Source: an uncultured Clostridia bacterium (GTDB lineage: Bacteria; Bacillota; Clostridia; Christensenellales; UBA1242). From it: 52,662 nucleotides of DNA. Position 1 is the first letter of the stretch. The number at the start of each line of letters is the position of its first letter. Below are positions 1-8,698 of the stretch, piece after piece. Position numbers and translations under genes: made by a program. The stretch spans positions 1-52,662 of the forward strand of contig CALWGY010000008.1 of the NCBI GenBank assembly GCA_944380265.1, read 5' to 3'. Below the pieces are notes generated by a model that was not told where the DNA came from, searched no databases, and saw nothing but the letters and a program-made list of their open reading frames with translations.

Positions 1-127
1 GTATTACTCGTTGTTAGTTTTTTCTTAACTTTAACTTGCTCTACTCTATATCCTTTCTTTGATATATATATATTATGCAGTTGTCAATGTGCTTTTTCGT
101 CCACCATTTCTTTGTGAACGCATTGCT

Positions 128-157
128 ATTCTACCACCCCAACAACCCCATAGTCAA
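128..157 (-). promoter_or_regulatory. Strong sigma-A-type promoter facing left (stable-RNA style)
   Basis: On the minus strand TTGACT (157-152), an 18-nt spacer and TAGAAT (133-128). The tRNA operon promoter at 16292-16320 also uses TAGAAT. A second TTGACA lies at 87-82 downstream, with a less clear -10. The transcript would leave the window. Confidence 0.45.
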
Positions 158-400
158 CACTTTTTTTTATCTTTTTTTATTTATTTTTTATTCTTTTTAC
201 CCCGCCCCTCCGCGTGTTTCATCTTTTTTTAATTTTTTTTTAAATTTGTTAGTTTTTTTGATAATTTTTCTTAAAAAAATTTAACATTTTTTGTTGTTAT
301 TTAATTTTTAAACCCATAAATCACTTTAAAGTTTATAAAATTTTAAAGCATTTATACCTTAAATTTATTAAATTTTTAAAACACATATTTGTTTAAACAA

Positions 401-435
401 AAAAAATTAGAACTTTTTATTCGCTCTAATTTTTT
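401..435 (-). terminator. Intrinsic terminator of the transglutaminase-like gene
   Basis: Inverted repeat AAAATTAGA / TCTAATTTT with T-runs, directly downstream of the minus-strand gene at 470-1090. Confidence 0.7.
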
Positions 436-469
436 ACTAACATTTATTTGCAAATTAACATTGTTTAAT

Positions 470-1090
470 TTATTTTGTTTTATTAAATAATCCCACATTT
501 TCTAAAATATGCTTTTTAACTTTTTCATCATAAACACATTTTAATGCTTGTTCAAGTTGTTCGCCCGACAAAGTAATGTTTGAAATTTCAAAAGTTTTAA
601 ACATCTCATCAACTTTTTCAGGGCGGTCTTTAACCGCAAAAACACCAAGTTCAAATAATTTTGATTTGTCTTTTAATTCATGATGCGAAATTGTTTTATC
701 AACTTTTGCCCCATAGTTTTTATAGTAAAATTCCTTGTTAAAAACATGTTTTGATGTTGTGTCAAAAACCAAGCCATCTTTTTCCACCCATGCATGCACA
801 AATTCTGTGTAGTAGCAATCGTTAACATTAGCATTTAAATTTTCAAGCACACCAATTTTTAATTCCGAGTTTTCCATTGCCAAGCAAAGCAGTGTTGCAT
901 AGTAATAGCAATAACCTTTTGTTGCACTTGTTTTTAAAATTTCACCAATCTGTTTTTCCGCCATCACTTTTGTTAGTTTAGAATAAAACTGTTCGGAAAA
1001 AGGTTTTGCACATTTTTTCTTTACTGCACACTTAACCACCTTATTAAACATATAACCTTCTTGCCAAGATTTTATTAGTTTTTTGTTCAT
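470..1090 (-). CDS. Transglutaminase-like cysteine-fold protein, uncharacterised
   Basis: A 206-residue soluble protein with no signal peptide. The order of residues resembles a transglutaminase-like/papain-fold triad: Cys61 in GYCYYYATL, His99 in FVHAWVE and Asp110 in VFDTT, with the aromatic context usual for that fold. I recognise no named family, so the reaction (peptide cleavage or amide transfer) is unknown. It is a single gene with its own terminator. There is no Shine-Dalgarno: a consensus promoter TTGAAA-N17-TATTAT ends only 6 nt before the ATG, so the mRNA is probably leaderless. The divergent neighbour is the TraX-like gene. Confidence 0.55.
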   Translation of the reverse strand: MNKKLIKSWQEGYMFNKVVKCAVKKKCAKPFSEQFYSKLTKVMAEKQIGEILKTSATKGYCYYYATLLCLAMENSELKIGVLENLNANVNDCYYTEFVHAWVEKDGLVFDTTSKHVFNKEFYYKNYGAKVDKTISHHELKDKSKLFELGVFAVKDRPEKVDEMFKTFEISNITLSGEQLEQALKCVYDEKVKKHILENVGLFNKTK

Positions 1091-1096
1091 ATTTTA

Positions 1097-1125
1097 ATAA
1101 TAACACCACTTAACAATCATTTCAA
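1097..1125 (-). promoter_or_regulatory. Promoter abutting the start codon (leaderless arrangement)
   Basis: Minus strand TTGAAA (1125-1120), 17-nt spacer, TATTAT (1102-1097) preceded by an extended TG, then 6 nt to the ATG at 1090. The expected transcription start falls on or next to the ATG. Confidence 0.7.
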
Positions 1126-1192
1126 TATTTAAAATTAAACAAACCTTTTTATTTTTCTGTTCTTTTTTTTATAATTTTATTATTATAGTTAT

Positions 1193-1927
1193 ATGAAATC
1201 AAAATTATTAAACAGAAACTTTATTAAAATAATTGCACTGGTAACAATGTTAATTGACCATGTGGGATATGTTTTGTATGGCATTGTTCCATATTGGCTA
1301 TATTTTGTGCTAAGGTGCATTGGCAGAATTTCATTTCCGCTTTTTGCATATTTTGTTGCAGAAGGATTTTATTACACCAAAAACAAAATTAAATATTTTA
1401 TTACAATTCTAATTTTTGCATTAATTTCACAACTGCCATATTCCCTTTTATTTAATGGTTCAACAACAATGCTTAATGTTTTATTCACATTTTTGCTTTC
1501 CGTTGTTTTAATGTTTGCGTTTGACAAGTTATGGCGTGAAACATTTTTGGAACTAAAAATTGCTTTTGTAGTAATTGTTTTTGCAATGTTTACTTTTGTT
1601 TCAATTCTTTTACCACTACTATTTGATATAACCTTTGATTATGGTTTTTATGGAATCATGTTAACTTTTGCCTTTTATGTGTTCAAATTTAGTAAAACAA
1701 AACAAATTGTTTCCTTTGTTGTTTTATTAATCATCTACACATTAGTTAATGTGATTGGATCAAACATAACATTTTTTAGTTTTATTTCAATTTTTTCTAT
1801 TTTTGCAATTCCATTTATCATTTTGTTTAATGGTGAAAAAGGAAAACTTAACTTAAAATATGTTTTTTATTGGTTCTACCCAATCCATATTGCTATATTA
1901 TATATAATAAATATATTAATAAAATAA
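1193..1927 (+). CDS. TraX family integral membrane protein
   Basis: The 244 residues are almost entirely hydrophobic, with about seven to eight membrane segments. The N-terminus matches the TraX family (PF05857): KIIALVTMLIDHVGYVLYG, then an R-I-x-F-P-L-F-A-Y segment around residues 45-55. In F plasmids TraX acetylates pilin. Chromosomal homologues in Firmicutes have no proven substrate but are likely membrane acyltransferases. It is monocistronic and divergent from the transglutaminase-like gene. No Shine-Dalgarno is visible; TATTAT at 1181-1186 lies 6 nt before the ATG, suggesting a leaderless message. Confidence 0.85.
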   Translation: MKSKLLNRNFIKIIALVTMLIDHVGYVLYGIVPYWLYFVLRCIGRISFPLFAYFVAEGFYYTKNKIKYFITILIFALISQLPYSLLFNGSTTMLNVLFTFLLSVVLMFAFDKLWRETFLELKIAFVVIVFAMFTFVSILLPLLFDITFDYGFYGIMLTFAFYVFKFSKTKQIVSFVVLLIIYTLVNVIGSNITFFSFISIFSIFAIPFIILFNGEKGKLNLKYVFYWFYPIHIAILYIINILIK

Positions 1928-2046
1928 TAACAATTAATAAATAGGGCAAATAACCCACCTAAACAGCACAAACACAATCAACAAAAACGACTTAACAAAA
2001 AAACACTATTAACACATTACCTAAACTTAATATTTAAAAATTAAAC

Positions 2047-2081
2047 AAAAAAACAAAGAAAGATTTTATTCTTTGTTTTTT
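2047..2081. terminator. Bidirectional terminator between converging genes
   Basis: AAAACAAAGAA ... TTCTTTGTTTT hairpin with A- and T-runs on both sides, between the TraX-like gene (+) and the M14 peptidase gene (-). Confidence 0.75.
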
Positions 2082-2096
2082 TATTTTGTGATTTTA

Positions 2097-2957
2097 TTAA
2101 ACATTATTAACTGCTTTTAATGCAACAATTGGCACATATTTGTTTTGCTCAAATACGACACTTAAATTTTCTTCATTAAGTGGGTGGGAAATGTTTTGAT
2201 TACCAATTTCAATTGTAAACGCTGGCACTTCCAAATTTAAGCTTACCCAATCGGAAAATCCACCCACACTGCCTTCGGTTTTAACAATGGAATATCCATT
2301 AACTTCCGAAATTTTTAAAGCAATTTGATAATCACGTGCAATAAGCTTAGGTGGCAAAGTGTAAAACCCATAATAAATAACTTCGCCCTTTGTGTGCCAA
2401 GAAATGGTTATGCTTGGATAAATTTGTTTTGTAAACTCCGTTAAAATTTTAACTTCTCGTTCACTTTCTGGATAGTATCCAACAAAATTTTCGGAACTTG
2501 GACAAAAAACATTTTGGGTGCCCTTTCCCCATTCAGCATCAAAATTAACATTCAGGTCAACGCCCAAACCATTTGCTTTCCAAAGCGAAAAATCATCACT
2601 TCCATTATTAATCAGTTTTAAAATGTCTTTTTGAATGTTGCAACTAACACTGCTAACCCCTTCCAGCACAAGTGCAACACCATCGGGGTTAACAAGTGGA
2701 ACAACATAATATCCGCCACTAAGTTCGCCATTAACAAATTGCTCATGTAAAAACTTTATTTCTTCAATTAAAAAAAGTGTGCTTAAATATTCTCTGGCAT
2801 GAATACCGCCTTCCATAAGCATTTGGTTGCCTTCATATGTTCCAACATGAAAAACATAAATTGGTCTAAAAAAAGTGCTGTAACCAATAATTAAGTAATC
2901 AATTCCTTCCAAACTTTTTAAATTTTCAATTGAATTATAAATATCTTGAATAACCAT
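2097..2957 (-). CDS. M14 family zinc carboxypeptidase-like protein
   Basis: 286 residues. The zinc ligands of peptidase family M14 are present: His53 and Glu56 in GGIHAREY and His188 in ISWHTKG. The catalytic Glu is Glu250 in FTIEIG. VVPLVNPDGV (86-95) is also typical. Bacterial relatives are gamma-D-glutamyl-diaminopimelate peptidases acting on cell-wall peptides. Here the usual substrate-carboxylate-binding Arg of the NRN motif is Val (DLNVNF, 134-139), so specificity may differ. No signal peptide is seen, implying a cytoplasmic, muropeptide-recycling-type role (inference). Its Shine-Dalgarno AGGAG sits inside a perfect 10-bp hairpin just upstream. Confidence 0.8.
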   Translation of the reverse strand: MVIQDIYNSIENLKSLEGIDYLIIGYSTFFRPIYVFHVGTYEGNQMLMEGGIHAREYLSTLFLIEEIKFLHEQFVNGELSGGYYVVPLVNPDGVALVLEGVSSVSCNIQKDILKLINNGSDDFSLWKANGLGVDLNVNFDAEWGKGTQNVFCPSSENFVGYYPESEREVKILTEFTKQIYPSITISWHTKGEVIYYGFYTLPPKLIARDYQIALKISEVNGYSIVKTEGSVGGFSDWVSLNLEVPAFTIEIGNQNISHPLNEENLSVVFEQNKYVPIVALKAVNNV

Positions 2958-2960
2958 ACA

Positions 2961-2985
2961 AAAAACTCCTGCCCTAGGAGTTTTT
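2961..2985 (-). promoter_or_regulatory. Terminator hairpin that also contains the M14 gene ribosome site
   Basis: Perfect 10-bp stem AAAAACTCCT / AGGAGTTTTT with a 5-nt loop, followed on the minus strand by a T-run and then the ATG at 2957. It follows the HD-domain gene, so it can act as a terminator. Its 3' arm carries the AGGAG used by the peptidase gene. Confidence 0.65.
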
Positions 2986-3009
2986 ATGATAATAATTAAT
3001 AAAATGTTT

Positions 3010-3687
3010 CTATTTTGTTTTTATGTTTGACTTATCAACCCACAAATTGTTGTTTAACAAAATTTGAAAATCTAGTCCAACAAAGTCTGCAAAAGTTTTA
3101 ACAGAATTAAAAACTTTTGTTGTGTGATAATAACCTTCAAAATTTCTGGCATCAAATTCTTTTGTTGTTACAAAATTAACCACAAGTGCATTTCCAATGA
3201 TGTTATATTCCACTTTTTCAATAAATTTGCATTCTTTAATTCCATCAACTTTAAAGCCCATTTCTCCAAGCCTTGTTTTGTCAACATCAAGTTTGTCGGC
3301 AAAAATTAAAACAGCACTAACAATGTCTTTTTGTTTTCCATATTCACTATGATACTTAATTGCATTAAAAATACATTTTTTTGTTTTAGCACTTAAATTT
3401 TTGTGTTTTAAAATTCGTTTTGCTTCCTTAACACTTCTTTTTGCATGATTTTTTTTGCCTTCCTTCATTCCCAAATCATGCAAATATGCAGCAATTTTTG
3501 CAGTGTTAATAATTTCATCGTTTGCACCAAGCAAATTAAGCACTTCCGAAACAATCCTAACAACATTGTTAATATGTGTCATTCCATGCAAAGAAATTGG
3601 TTTGTAATCAAACCTATCAATTAATTCGTATGTTGCAACAATATTTAAATCATCTTTTAATTCTTCATAAGTAAAATAGTTTTTCAT
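3010..3687 (-). CDS. HD-domain phosphohydrolase-like protein
   Basis: 225 residues. HD superfamily signature: His34 and His38, the paired His70-Asp71 in AAYLHDLGM, His113 in KYHSE and Asp131 in IFADKLD. These fit a metal-dependent phosphohydrolase acting on nucleotides or related phosphate esters; the substrate cannot be told from sequence. It is cytoplasmic and precedes the M14 gene on the same strand, separated by the hairpin at 2961-2985. No Shine-Dalgarno is visible. An extended -10 (TG-T-TAAACT) ends about 7 nt before the ATG, another possible leaderless gene. Confidence 0.75.
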   Translation of the reverse strand: MKNYFTYEELKDDLNIVATYELIDRFDYKPISLHGMTHINNVVRIVSEVLNLLGANDEIINTAKIAAYLHDLGMKEGKKNHAKRSVKEAKRILKHKNLSAKTKKCIFNAIKYHSEYGKQKDIVSAVLIFADKLDVDKTRLGEMGFKVDGIKECKFIEKVEYNIIGNALVVNFVTTKEFDARNFEGYYHTTKVFNSVKTFADFVGLDFQILLNNNLWVDKSNIKTK

Positions 3688-3754
3688 CGCTTTAAGTTTA
3701 ACACAATTTTAAAAAATTTTAAACAAATAATTATCTAAAAACCAACAACTATGA

Positions 3755-3760
3755 TATACT
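3755..3760 (+). promoter_or_regulatory. Extended -10 promoter of the Nudix gene
   Basis: TGATATACT, about 30 nt before the start at 3790. The same TGATATACT occurs before dtd and the mrnC operon. Confidence 0.55.
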
Positions 3761-3789
3761 CAGTTTTATAAAAGGAAATTGTTTGATTT

Positions 3790-4308
3790 ATGATTAAAGA
3801 ATATGAAGAACAAAAAAACAAGCAGGCATACAACTTGCACCAAAGCAAAAAATTATATGTTAAAGCAAGAGCAATAATTTTTAAAGATAACAAAATTTTG
3901 CTGCTTAAAAACACAAACAAAAAAACTGGCAAAATAAAATATATGTTACCTGGTGGTGCAGTTGAAAACAATGAAACCATAAAAAATGCCGCTGTGCGTG
4001 AAGCACTTGAAGAATTTGGTGTTAACGTTAAACCTATTAAGTGCTTAGGAAAAGAATATTATAGTTTAAAAACAACATATAATAACACAGAATTTGTGTC
4101 AAAACGTGTGGAATATTATTATTTATGTGAATACATTAATGATGTTTTAAATGCCCCATTTGGCGTTGATGGTGAGTTTGATGATGAAGATGAAATATAC
4201 CAAAAAATATCACTTTCACTAAACGAATTTAAAACAATTAAACCATCTCAAATTAATCATGTAACAAACAAAACCTTTAATAAAATTATTAAATGTTTTA
4301 AAATTTAA
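3790..4308 (+). CDS. Nudix hydrolase
   Basis: 172 residues with a complete Nudix box at about 55-77: a GGAVENNE start, then REALEEFG, matching Gx5Ex7REUxEExGU. The family cleaves nucleoside diphosphates linked to another moiety (oxidised dNTPs, ADP-ribose, Nudix-type RNA caps). The substrate is not deducible here. The sheet-rich N-terminal part KLYVKARAIIF is typical. It is monocistronic, with promoter TATACT at 3755 and a terminator at 4349-4383. The Shine-Dalgarno (AAAGGAAA) is unusually far, about 12 nt, from the ATG; an upstream in-frame TGA excludes an earlier start. Confidence 0.85.
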   Translation: MIKEYEEQKNKQAYNLHQSKKLYVKARAIIFKDNKILLLKNTNKKTGKIKYMLPGGAVENNETIKNAAVREALEEFGVNVKPIKCLGKEYYSLKTTYNNTEFVSKRVEYYYLCEYINDVLNAPFGVDGEFDDEDEIYQKISLSLNEFKTIKPSQINHVTNKTFNKIIKCFKI

Positions 4309-4348
4309 TTTTTAAGTTTGGTTATAACATTAAAATTGATTAAGCAAA

Positions 4349-4383
4349 AAAAAGAAAGAGATTTTTCTCTTTCCTTTTTTTAA
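4349..4383 (+). terminator. Terminator of the Nudix gene
   Basis: GAAAGAGA / TCTCTTTC stem with flanking A- and T-runs. The following 4385-4559 is AT-only-like sequence in which I see nothing else. Confidence 0.7.
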
Positions 4384-4559
4384 TTAATAAAACAATGTTA
4401 CAACAACTTGCTTTTTATTTGAATTAATTGTTAAATAATTTGGTTTTTTATTTAACTCATTTTTATTGAATTTAATTTTTATTAATTTAATTTATTAACC
4501 AAAATAAATAATCAATTAAAACAATTATTAATTAAAAACAAATTTATTTGTAATTTTAA

Positions 4560-7250
4560 CTAGCAATATTCTGTTATAATACTGCCTTCTTCATTGTTTT
4601 CTTTTGTAACAATTATTTTGTTCGTAATGTATTCTTGCATTTTATCAACATGAGTAATAAACCCAACAGTGAAATCAAGTTTAATTAAACTATCAAAGCA
4701 ACTTAAAACATCGTCAATATAGTCTTCACTCAAATTACCAAAGCCTTCGTCAATAAAGAAGAAGTTAAATGTTTTGTTGTTGTTAACTGCAATGCTTTGC
4801 GAAACACCCAAAGCAAGCCCTAAACTGAAAATGAACCTTTCGCCACCACTTAGTGTTTTAATTCCTCTTTCAATTCCACCATTAAAATTATCTATTGCAA
4901 CAAACTCGCCTGAATTTTTTGCAGAATATTTTAACATATATTTCCCGCGTGAAATGCTATAAACAAATTTGTTTGCGTATTCCGAAATTAAATATAAATA
5001 TTCTTCCGAAACAAAATCAACAAGTGCATTTTTTGAAATGTATGAAGCAAGTTTTTGTGTTAGTTTTAAATCTTCGTGAACTCCATGCAAATCGGTTTCA
5101 AGTTTGTTTTGTTTAATTAAACGCTCAACATTGTTTTTATAGTTTGTTTCATCTATGCCAAGTTTAACTTTTGTTTCGTTAACCAAGTTTTGAAGTTTGG
5201 TTAAATTTTCACGTTTGCTTTCCACCATTTTGGTGTTAATTGGCTGATTGTTTAACTCGTTAGACAAATTTTCAACCAAGGTTTCAAAATAATTTTTTTG
5301 TTTTTCAAAGTTGTTAAAATCATTAACGTAATTAACATAATTATCTTCATTAATTTCAGTTTCAAAATTTTCGGAACTAAAATTTGCAGGAATTTCTGAT
5401 TTTAGTTTTTCAATTTCTTCACTTAAATATTTTTTTTCAATGTCGAATGCTTTAATGTCGGACAAGTTGTTTGCAATGTTATTATTAAGTTCAACTTTGT
5501 CTTCTTCCAACTTCTCCAAATTTTCAATTACATTGTTTAGTTCTTCCGAACAATCTTCAACACCATCAAATTGGCTTAAAGTGTTTTCAATTTTTTTGTT
5601 TTCTTCATTTAATAAAATTATGTTGTCTTTTAATTCTTCAATGTTTTTTGTTATGCTGTTAACATCGGAAACATATCCAACTTTTAACTGATAAGTTTCG
5701 TTTTGCTTTTTGTTAAGTTCACCTAACTTGTTGCTTAGTTCTGTTTGAGTTTTAATTAATTCCTTATTTGCACTTTGCAAGTTTTCAATGTTAATGTTTA
5801 ACTCTTTAACAATTTCATCTCGTTTTGTTAGTTTTGTTTTGTAAGATGAAATGTATTTGTTAATTTTTGCCATTAAAGCTAAAATGTCTCGATGAATTTT
5901 GTAATCTTCCACTTCATCCAAATTTGTTTGATTAATTCCAAACTTTAAATCAACAAGTTTTTCAATGAATCCTTCACTTTCACTAAGCAAAATTACATCA
6001 TTAATTCTTTTTAATAGTTTTTCATTTTTGTTAATTTCATCTTGAACATTTTCAATGTTTAACAAAACTTCTTCCAAGTTGCCTTCAACTTTTTTTAAGT
6101 GCTCGGAAACAATTAAAAGTTCGTCTAGTTTTTTTGAATGTTTTTCCTTTAAATTTTTAACTTGCATTTTGTTGTTATCAAAATCTTCAAGCAACAATTT
6201 TTTCTTTTCAATTGAAACTTTAAACACTTCCAATTTTTTTTCTAACAATACTTTTTCATCTTTTAGTTGTGTTTCGGTTTTGTTAATTAAATCAAGTTTT
6301 TCTTTGTTTAATTTTTGTTCTAATTTTGCACTTTCCGATTTTTGATTAACTTCATCAAGTTTAATAATGCTTTGCCTTAAACTTGTTACCTTTTGCAAAT
6401 TTTCTTTGTTTTTGTTGTATTCATCAATTGAAAATTTTAAACCCAAATAATAACTTTCACGTGACTTTATGTCAGAAAGTCTGTTTTTTGCGTCAAAAAG
6501 TTTTAATGTTGTGTTATATTTAACATCAAGTTCTTTAAGTTCATCTTGTAAAGCAGAAATTTGTTTTTCGGTTGTTAACACAAGTTTTTTGTTTAGTTTA
6601 ATTTCGTTTTCAAGTTGTTTTTGACTTCCTTCACTAAGCCCTTCAAAACCTTTTAGTTGTTCCACAATTGTTGTTTCCTTAACTGTTAACATGTTAAGGC
6701 GTTCTTTAACTTTTTGATTTAAGTCTTCTCCAAAATGTTCCAAATTAAAAAGTTTTGAAATGCTTTTTTTACGTTCCGATGGAGTGTCTAACAAAAACTT
6801 GTCAAACTCATTTTGTGGAAGTGCTATGCATTTTAAAAATTCTTTTTTGTTTATGCCAAGCATTTTTTCAATTTCCAAGTTAACCTTTTCACTTGAATCA
6901 CCCAAAATTATGTTTTTGGTTTTGTTAACAAGTTCTGCCCCGCTTGTTAATCCGCTTGGTCTAAGTTTGAATGTTCTTGTTACTTCAAACAAATTTGTTT
7001 CATCTCGTTCCAACTCAAATTCAAATTTTATGAATGCATCTTTTAGGTTAACATTAATAATGTTTGATAAATTATCTCTGTCACTTGTGCCATAAAGGGC
7101 AATTATTATGGAATCCAAAATTGTGCTTTTTCCACTTCCGGTTGCACCAAAAATTCCGAACAAACTTCCTTCCGATAATTTTTTAAAATTTATGGTTTGA
7201 GGCGAAACATAACTGTTAATCCCACAAATGGTTAGTTTACTAGGCTTCAT
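4560..7250 (-). CDS. sbcC: SbcC, ATPase subunit of the SbcCD nuclease
   Basis: 896 residues: an SMC/Rad50-like ATPase with Walker A GATGSGKST (35-43), long coiled coils from about 170 to 760, signature LSGGERF (about 800) and Walker B FFFIDEGFG (about 830). With SbcD it forms the complex that cuts hairpin and protein-blocked DNA ends. It is co-transcribed with sbcD: the ORFs overlap by 11 nt, and the strong site GGGGAGGTGAT for sbcC lies inside sbcD. Odd point: the CxxC zinc hook normally found at the coiled-coil apex is absent, and there is no CxxC anywhere in the protein. Dimer bridging must therefore differ or be lost. Confidence 0.93.
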   Translation of the reverse strand: MKPSKLTICGINSYVSPQTINFKKLSEGSLFGIFGATGSGKSTILDSIIIALYGTSDRDNLSNIINVNLKDAFIKFEFELERDETNLFEVTRTFKLRPSGLTSGAELVNKTKNIILGDSSEKVNLEIEKMLGINKKEFLKCIALPQNEFDKFLLDTPSERKKSISKLFNLEHFGEDLNQKVKERLNMLTVKETTIVEQLKGFEGLSEGSQKQLENEIKLNKKLVLTTEKQISALQDELKELDVKYNTTLKLFDAKNRLSDIKSRESYYLGLKFSIDEYNKNKENLQKVTSLRQSIIKLDEVNQKSESAKLEQKLNKEKLDLINKTETQLKDEKVLLEKKLEVFKVSIEKKKLLLEDFDNNKMQVKNLKEKHSKKLDELLIVSEHLKKVEGNLEEVLLNIENVQDEINKNEKLLKRINDVILLSESEGFIEKLVDLKFGINQTNLDEVEDYKIHRDILALMAKINKYISSYKTKLTKRDEIVKELNINIENLQSANKELIKTQTELSNKLGELNKKQNETYQLKVGYVSDVNSITKNIEELKDNIILLNEENKKIENTLSQFDGVEDCSEELNNVIENLEKLEEDKVELNNNIANNLSDIKAFDIEKKYLSEEIEKLKSEIPANFSSENFETEINEDNYVNYVNDFNNFEKQKNYFETLVENLSNELNNQPINTKMVESKRENLTKLQNLVNETKVKLGIDETNYKNNVERLIKQNKLETDLHGVHEDLKLTQKLASYISKNALVDFVSEEYLYLISEYANKFVYSISRGKYMLKYSAKNSGEFVAIDNFNGGIERGIKTLSGGERFIFSLGLALGVSQSIAVNNNKTFNFFFIDEGFGNLSEDYIDDVLSCFDSLIKLDFTVGFITHVDKMQEYITNKIIVTKENNEEGSIITEYC

Positions 7251-8430
7251 AAATCACCTCCCCCATAAGTTCCAAAAACAATTTGGTTAGTTCATCTTCT
7301 GGCTTTGCACCAGTTTTGTTTTCAACAAATTTTTCGAAAATTTCTTTTGTTGTTAAATCTTTTTTGCTAACAACCATTTGTTCCTTAATTTTTTTAGGTT
7401 CAATGCTAATGGTTACAACATTAGGGTTTTCACTTCTAATTTTTTTAATGTCTTGCGGATTAACAAAATCCATATCTTCAAAAATTAGTTTTACAAGTTT
7501 ATCCTTGTTAACACTTAAAAAACCTGCTGCTTCTGCCATTGATTTTACTCGTTGACAAATTAAATGTTTTGCAGAAATTTCAACCTTTTGTAAATTTGTT
7601 ACTCCGTTTTTTGCATCAAGGTCAACAACCAACACATAATTATTTGATGATTTTTCATCAAAAAACTTATTAACAGTGCTGCCTGAATAATAAATATTAT
7701 TTTTCTTATCAACACAAATCATTTGATGAATGTGACCAAGTGCCGTGTAATGCGCTTTGGAAATTAAGTTTTCGCGGTCAACAAAAGAAATTGCTCCGCC
7801 CACAACTTCATAGTTAGAAAAAACTTCTGGGTCACAATTAATTGGGTATGTTAGCAAATGGCTAACAGCAATGTTAATTGTGTCCTTTTTAAATCCTGAA
7901 AGTGCAGGCTTAAACCACTCTTTAATGCTATCGTTTAACTGCTCGCCTTCTTTTTTAATTTGCTTATATCTGTAATACGAAGGAAACGGCATTGTTGCAA
8001 CAACTGCCCTTTCTCCGCCTTTTGTTTTAAATTCTATGTTGCCAACACCACTTGCAACTGGATATATGTTTTTGTTTTTTAAATTGGCATAATCAATTTT
8101 TTTAAGTTCGCCAACCAAATAAATGTTATGTGATTTTGCAAATATGCTAGCATTTGAAAGTCGTTTTGGCTCATCGTGGTTTCCAGCAATAACAACCACC
8201 GCACGGTTTCCATTGTTGCAAAGTTCAATTAGTGTGTCAAAAACTAATTTTTCGGCATCGGCACTTGGCAAAAAATTGTCGTAAATGTCACCAGCAATTA
8301 CAACCATGTCAACTTTTTTCTCGTTTGCAATTTTAACAATTTCTGCACAAGTTTTTTTCTGTTCTTCAAGCCTTAAATAATCATCTGTTCGGCAACCGAT
8401 GTGCCAATCGGCAGTGTGTAATATTCTCAT
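7240..8430 (-). CDS. sbcD: SbcD, nuclease subunit of SbcCD
   Basis: 396 residues from the ATG of MRILHTADWHIG, chosen because AAAAGGA precedes it; an in-frame ATG 39 nt upstream has no ribosome site. Calcineurin-like metallophosphoesterase motifs are in order: DWHIG, GDIYD, GNHDEP, a His in SHLLTYP and GHIHQ. These bind two Mn ions for 3'-5' exonuclease and endonuclease activity. The C-terminal part binds SbcC coiled coils. First gene of the sbcDC operon, with a promoter at 8458-8485. Confidence 0.93.
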   Translation of the reverse strand: MRILHTADWHIGCRTDDYLRLEEQKKTCAEIVKIANEKKVDMVVIAGDIYDNFLPSADAEKLVFDTLIELCNNGNRAVVVIAGNHDEPKRLSNASIFAKSHNIYLVGELKKIDYANLKNKNIYPVASGVGNIEFKTKGGERAVVATMPFPSYYRYKQIKKEGEQLNDSIKEWFKPALSGFKKDTINIAVSHLLTYPINCDPEVFSNYEVVGGAISFVDRENLISKAHYTALGHIHQMICVDKKNNIYYSGSTVNKFFDEKSSNNYVLVVDLDAKNGVTNLQKVEISAKHLICQRVKSMAEAAGFLSVNKDKLVKLIFEDMDFVNPQDIKKIRSENPNVVTISIEPKKIKEQMVVSKKDLTTKEIFEKFVENKTGAKPEDELTKLFLELMGEVIYEA

Positions 8431-8457
8431 AAAAACAATCCTTTTTAACTTAAAATT

Positions 8458-8485
8458 AGTATAGCACAATTTAAAATTATAACAA
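8458..8485 (-). promoter_or_regulatory. Promoter of sbcDC
   Basis: Minus strand TTGTTA (8485-8480), 16-nt spacer, TATACT (8463-8458) in the extended form TGTGCTATACT. The same 11-mer TGTGCTATACT occurs at 8588-8598 for the divergent primosome operon. Confidence 0.65.
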
Positions 8486-8592
8486 ATTCATTACACCAAA
8501 AACGAAAACAAATTTGTTTAAGGTTAATTTTTCCAATTGAAAAAAAAGTTGTTTAATATTATAATTAAATAGTTAAACAAATTTTTATGTGC

Positions 8593-8598
8593 TATACT
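8593..8598 (+). promoter_or_regulatory. Extended -10 of the dnaB/dnaI-like operon
   Basis: TGTGCTATACT ending at 8598, with a weak -35 (TTAA-rich) about 17 nt earlier. It leaves a leader of about 95 nt before the start at 8699. Confidence 0.5.
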
Positions 8599-8698
8599 TA
8601 ATTTAAACTTGTTTTAAATTACTTTTTAAAAATGCAACAAACTTGCACTAAATAAAAAAATAAAACTAATGATAAAGAAAAAATTTAAGAGGTTTAAA

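Larger units (their letters stand above)
1..469. other. Gene-free AT-rich left end, possible rRNA-operon leader on minus strand
   Basis: No supported coding sequence. Positions 160-300 are long pyrimidine (T/C) tracts with one GC-rich patch near 196-212. Reading the minus strand from about 160 leftward there is a strong promoter-like pair and then text containing GCACATTGACAACTGCATA. That resembles the ACATTGAAAACTG sequences typical of Firmicute rRNA leaders and 16S-23S spacers. I infer that a stable-RNA operon may start just left of the window, where assemblies often break. No rRNA sequence itself is visible. Confidence 0.35.

Noticed and set aside
75..284. 69-residue plus-strand ORF in the T-rich left end
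   Set aside because: Composition simply mirrors T-tracts (Phe/Leu runs), with no ribosome site; not a gene.
4895..7095. Several plus-strand ORFs of 60-111 residues inside sbcC
   Set aside because: Shadow frames of the coiled-coil gene, rich in Ser/Phe/Leu from the complementary strand of Lys/Glu codons.
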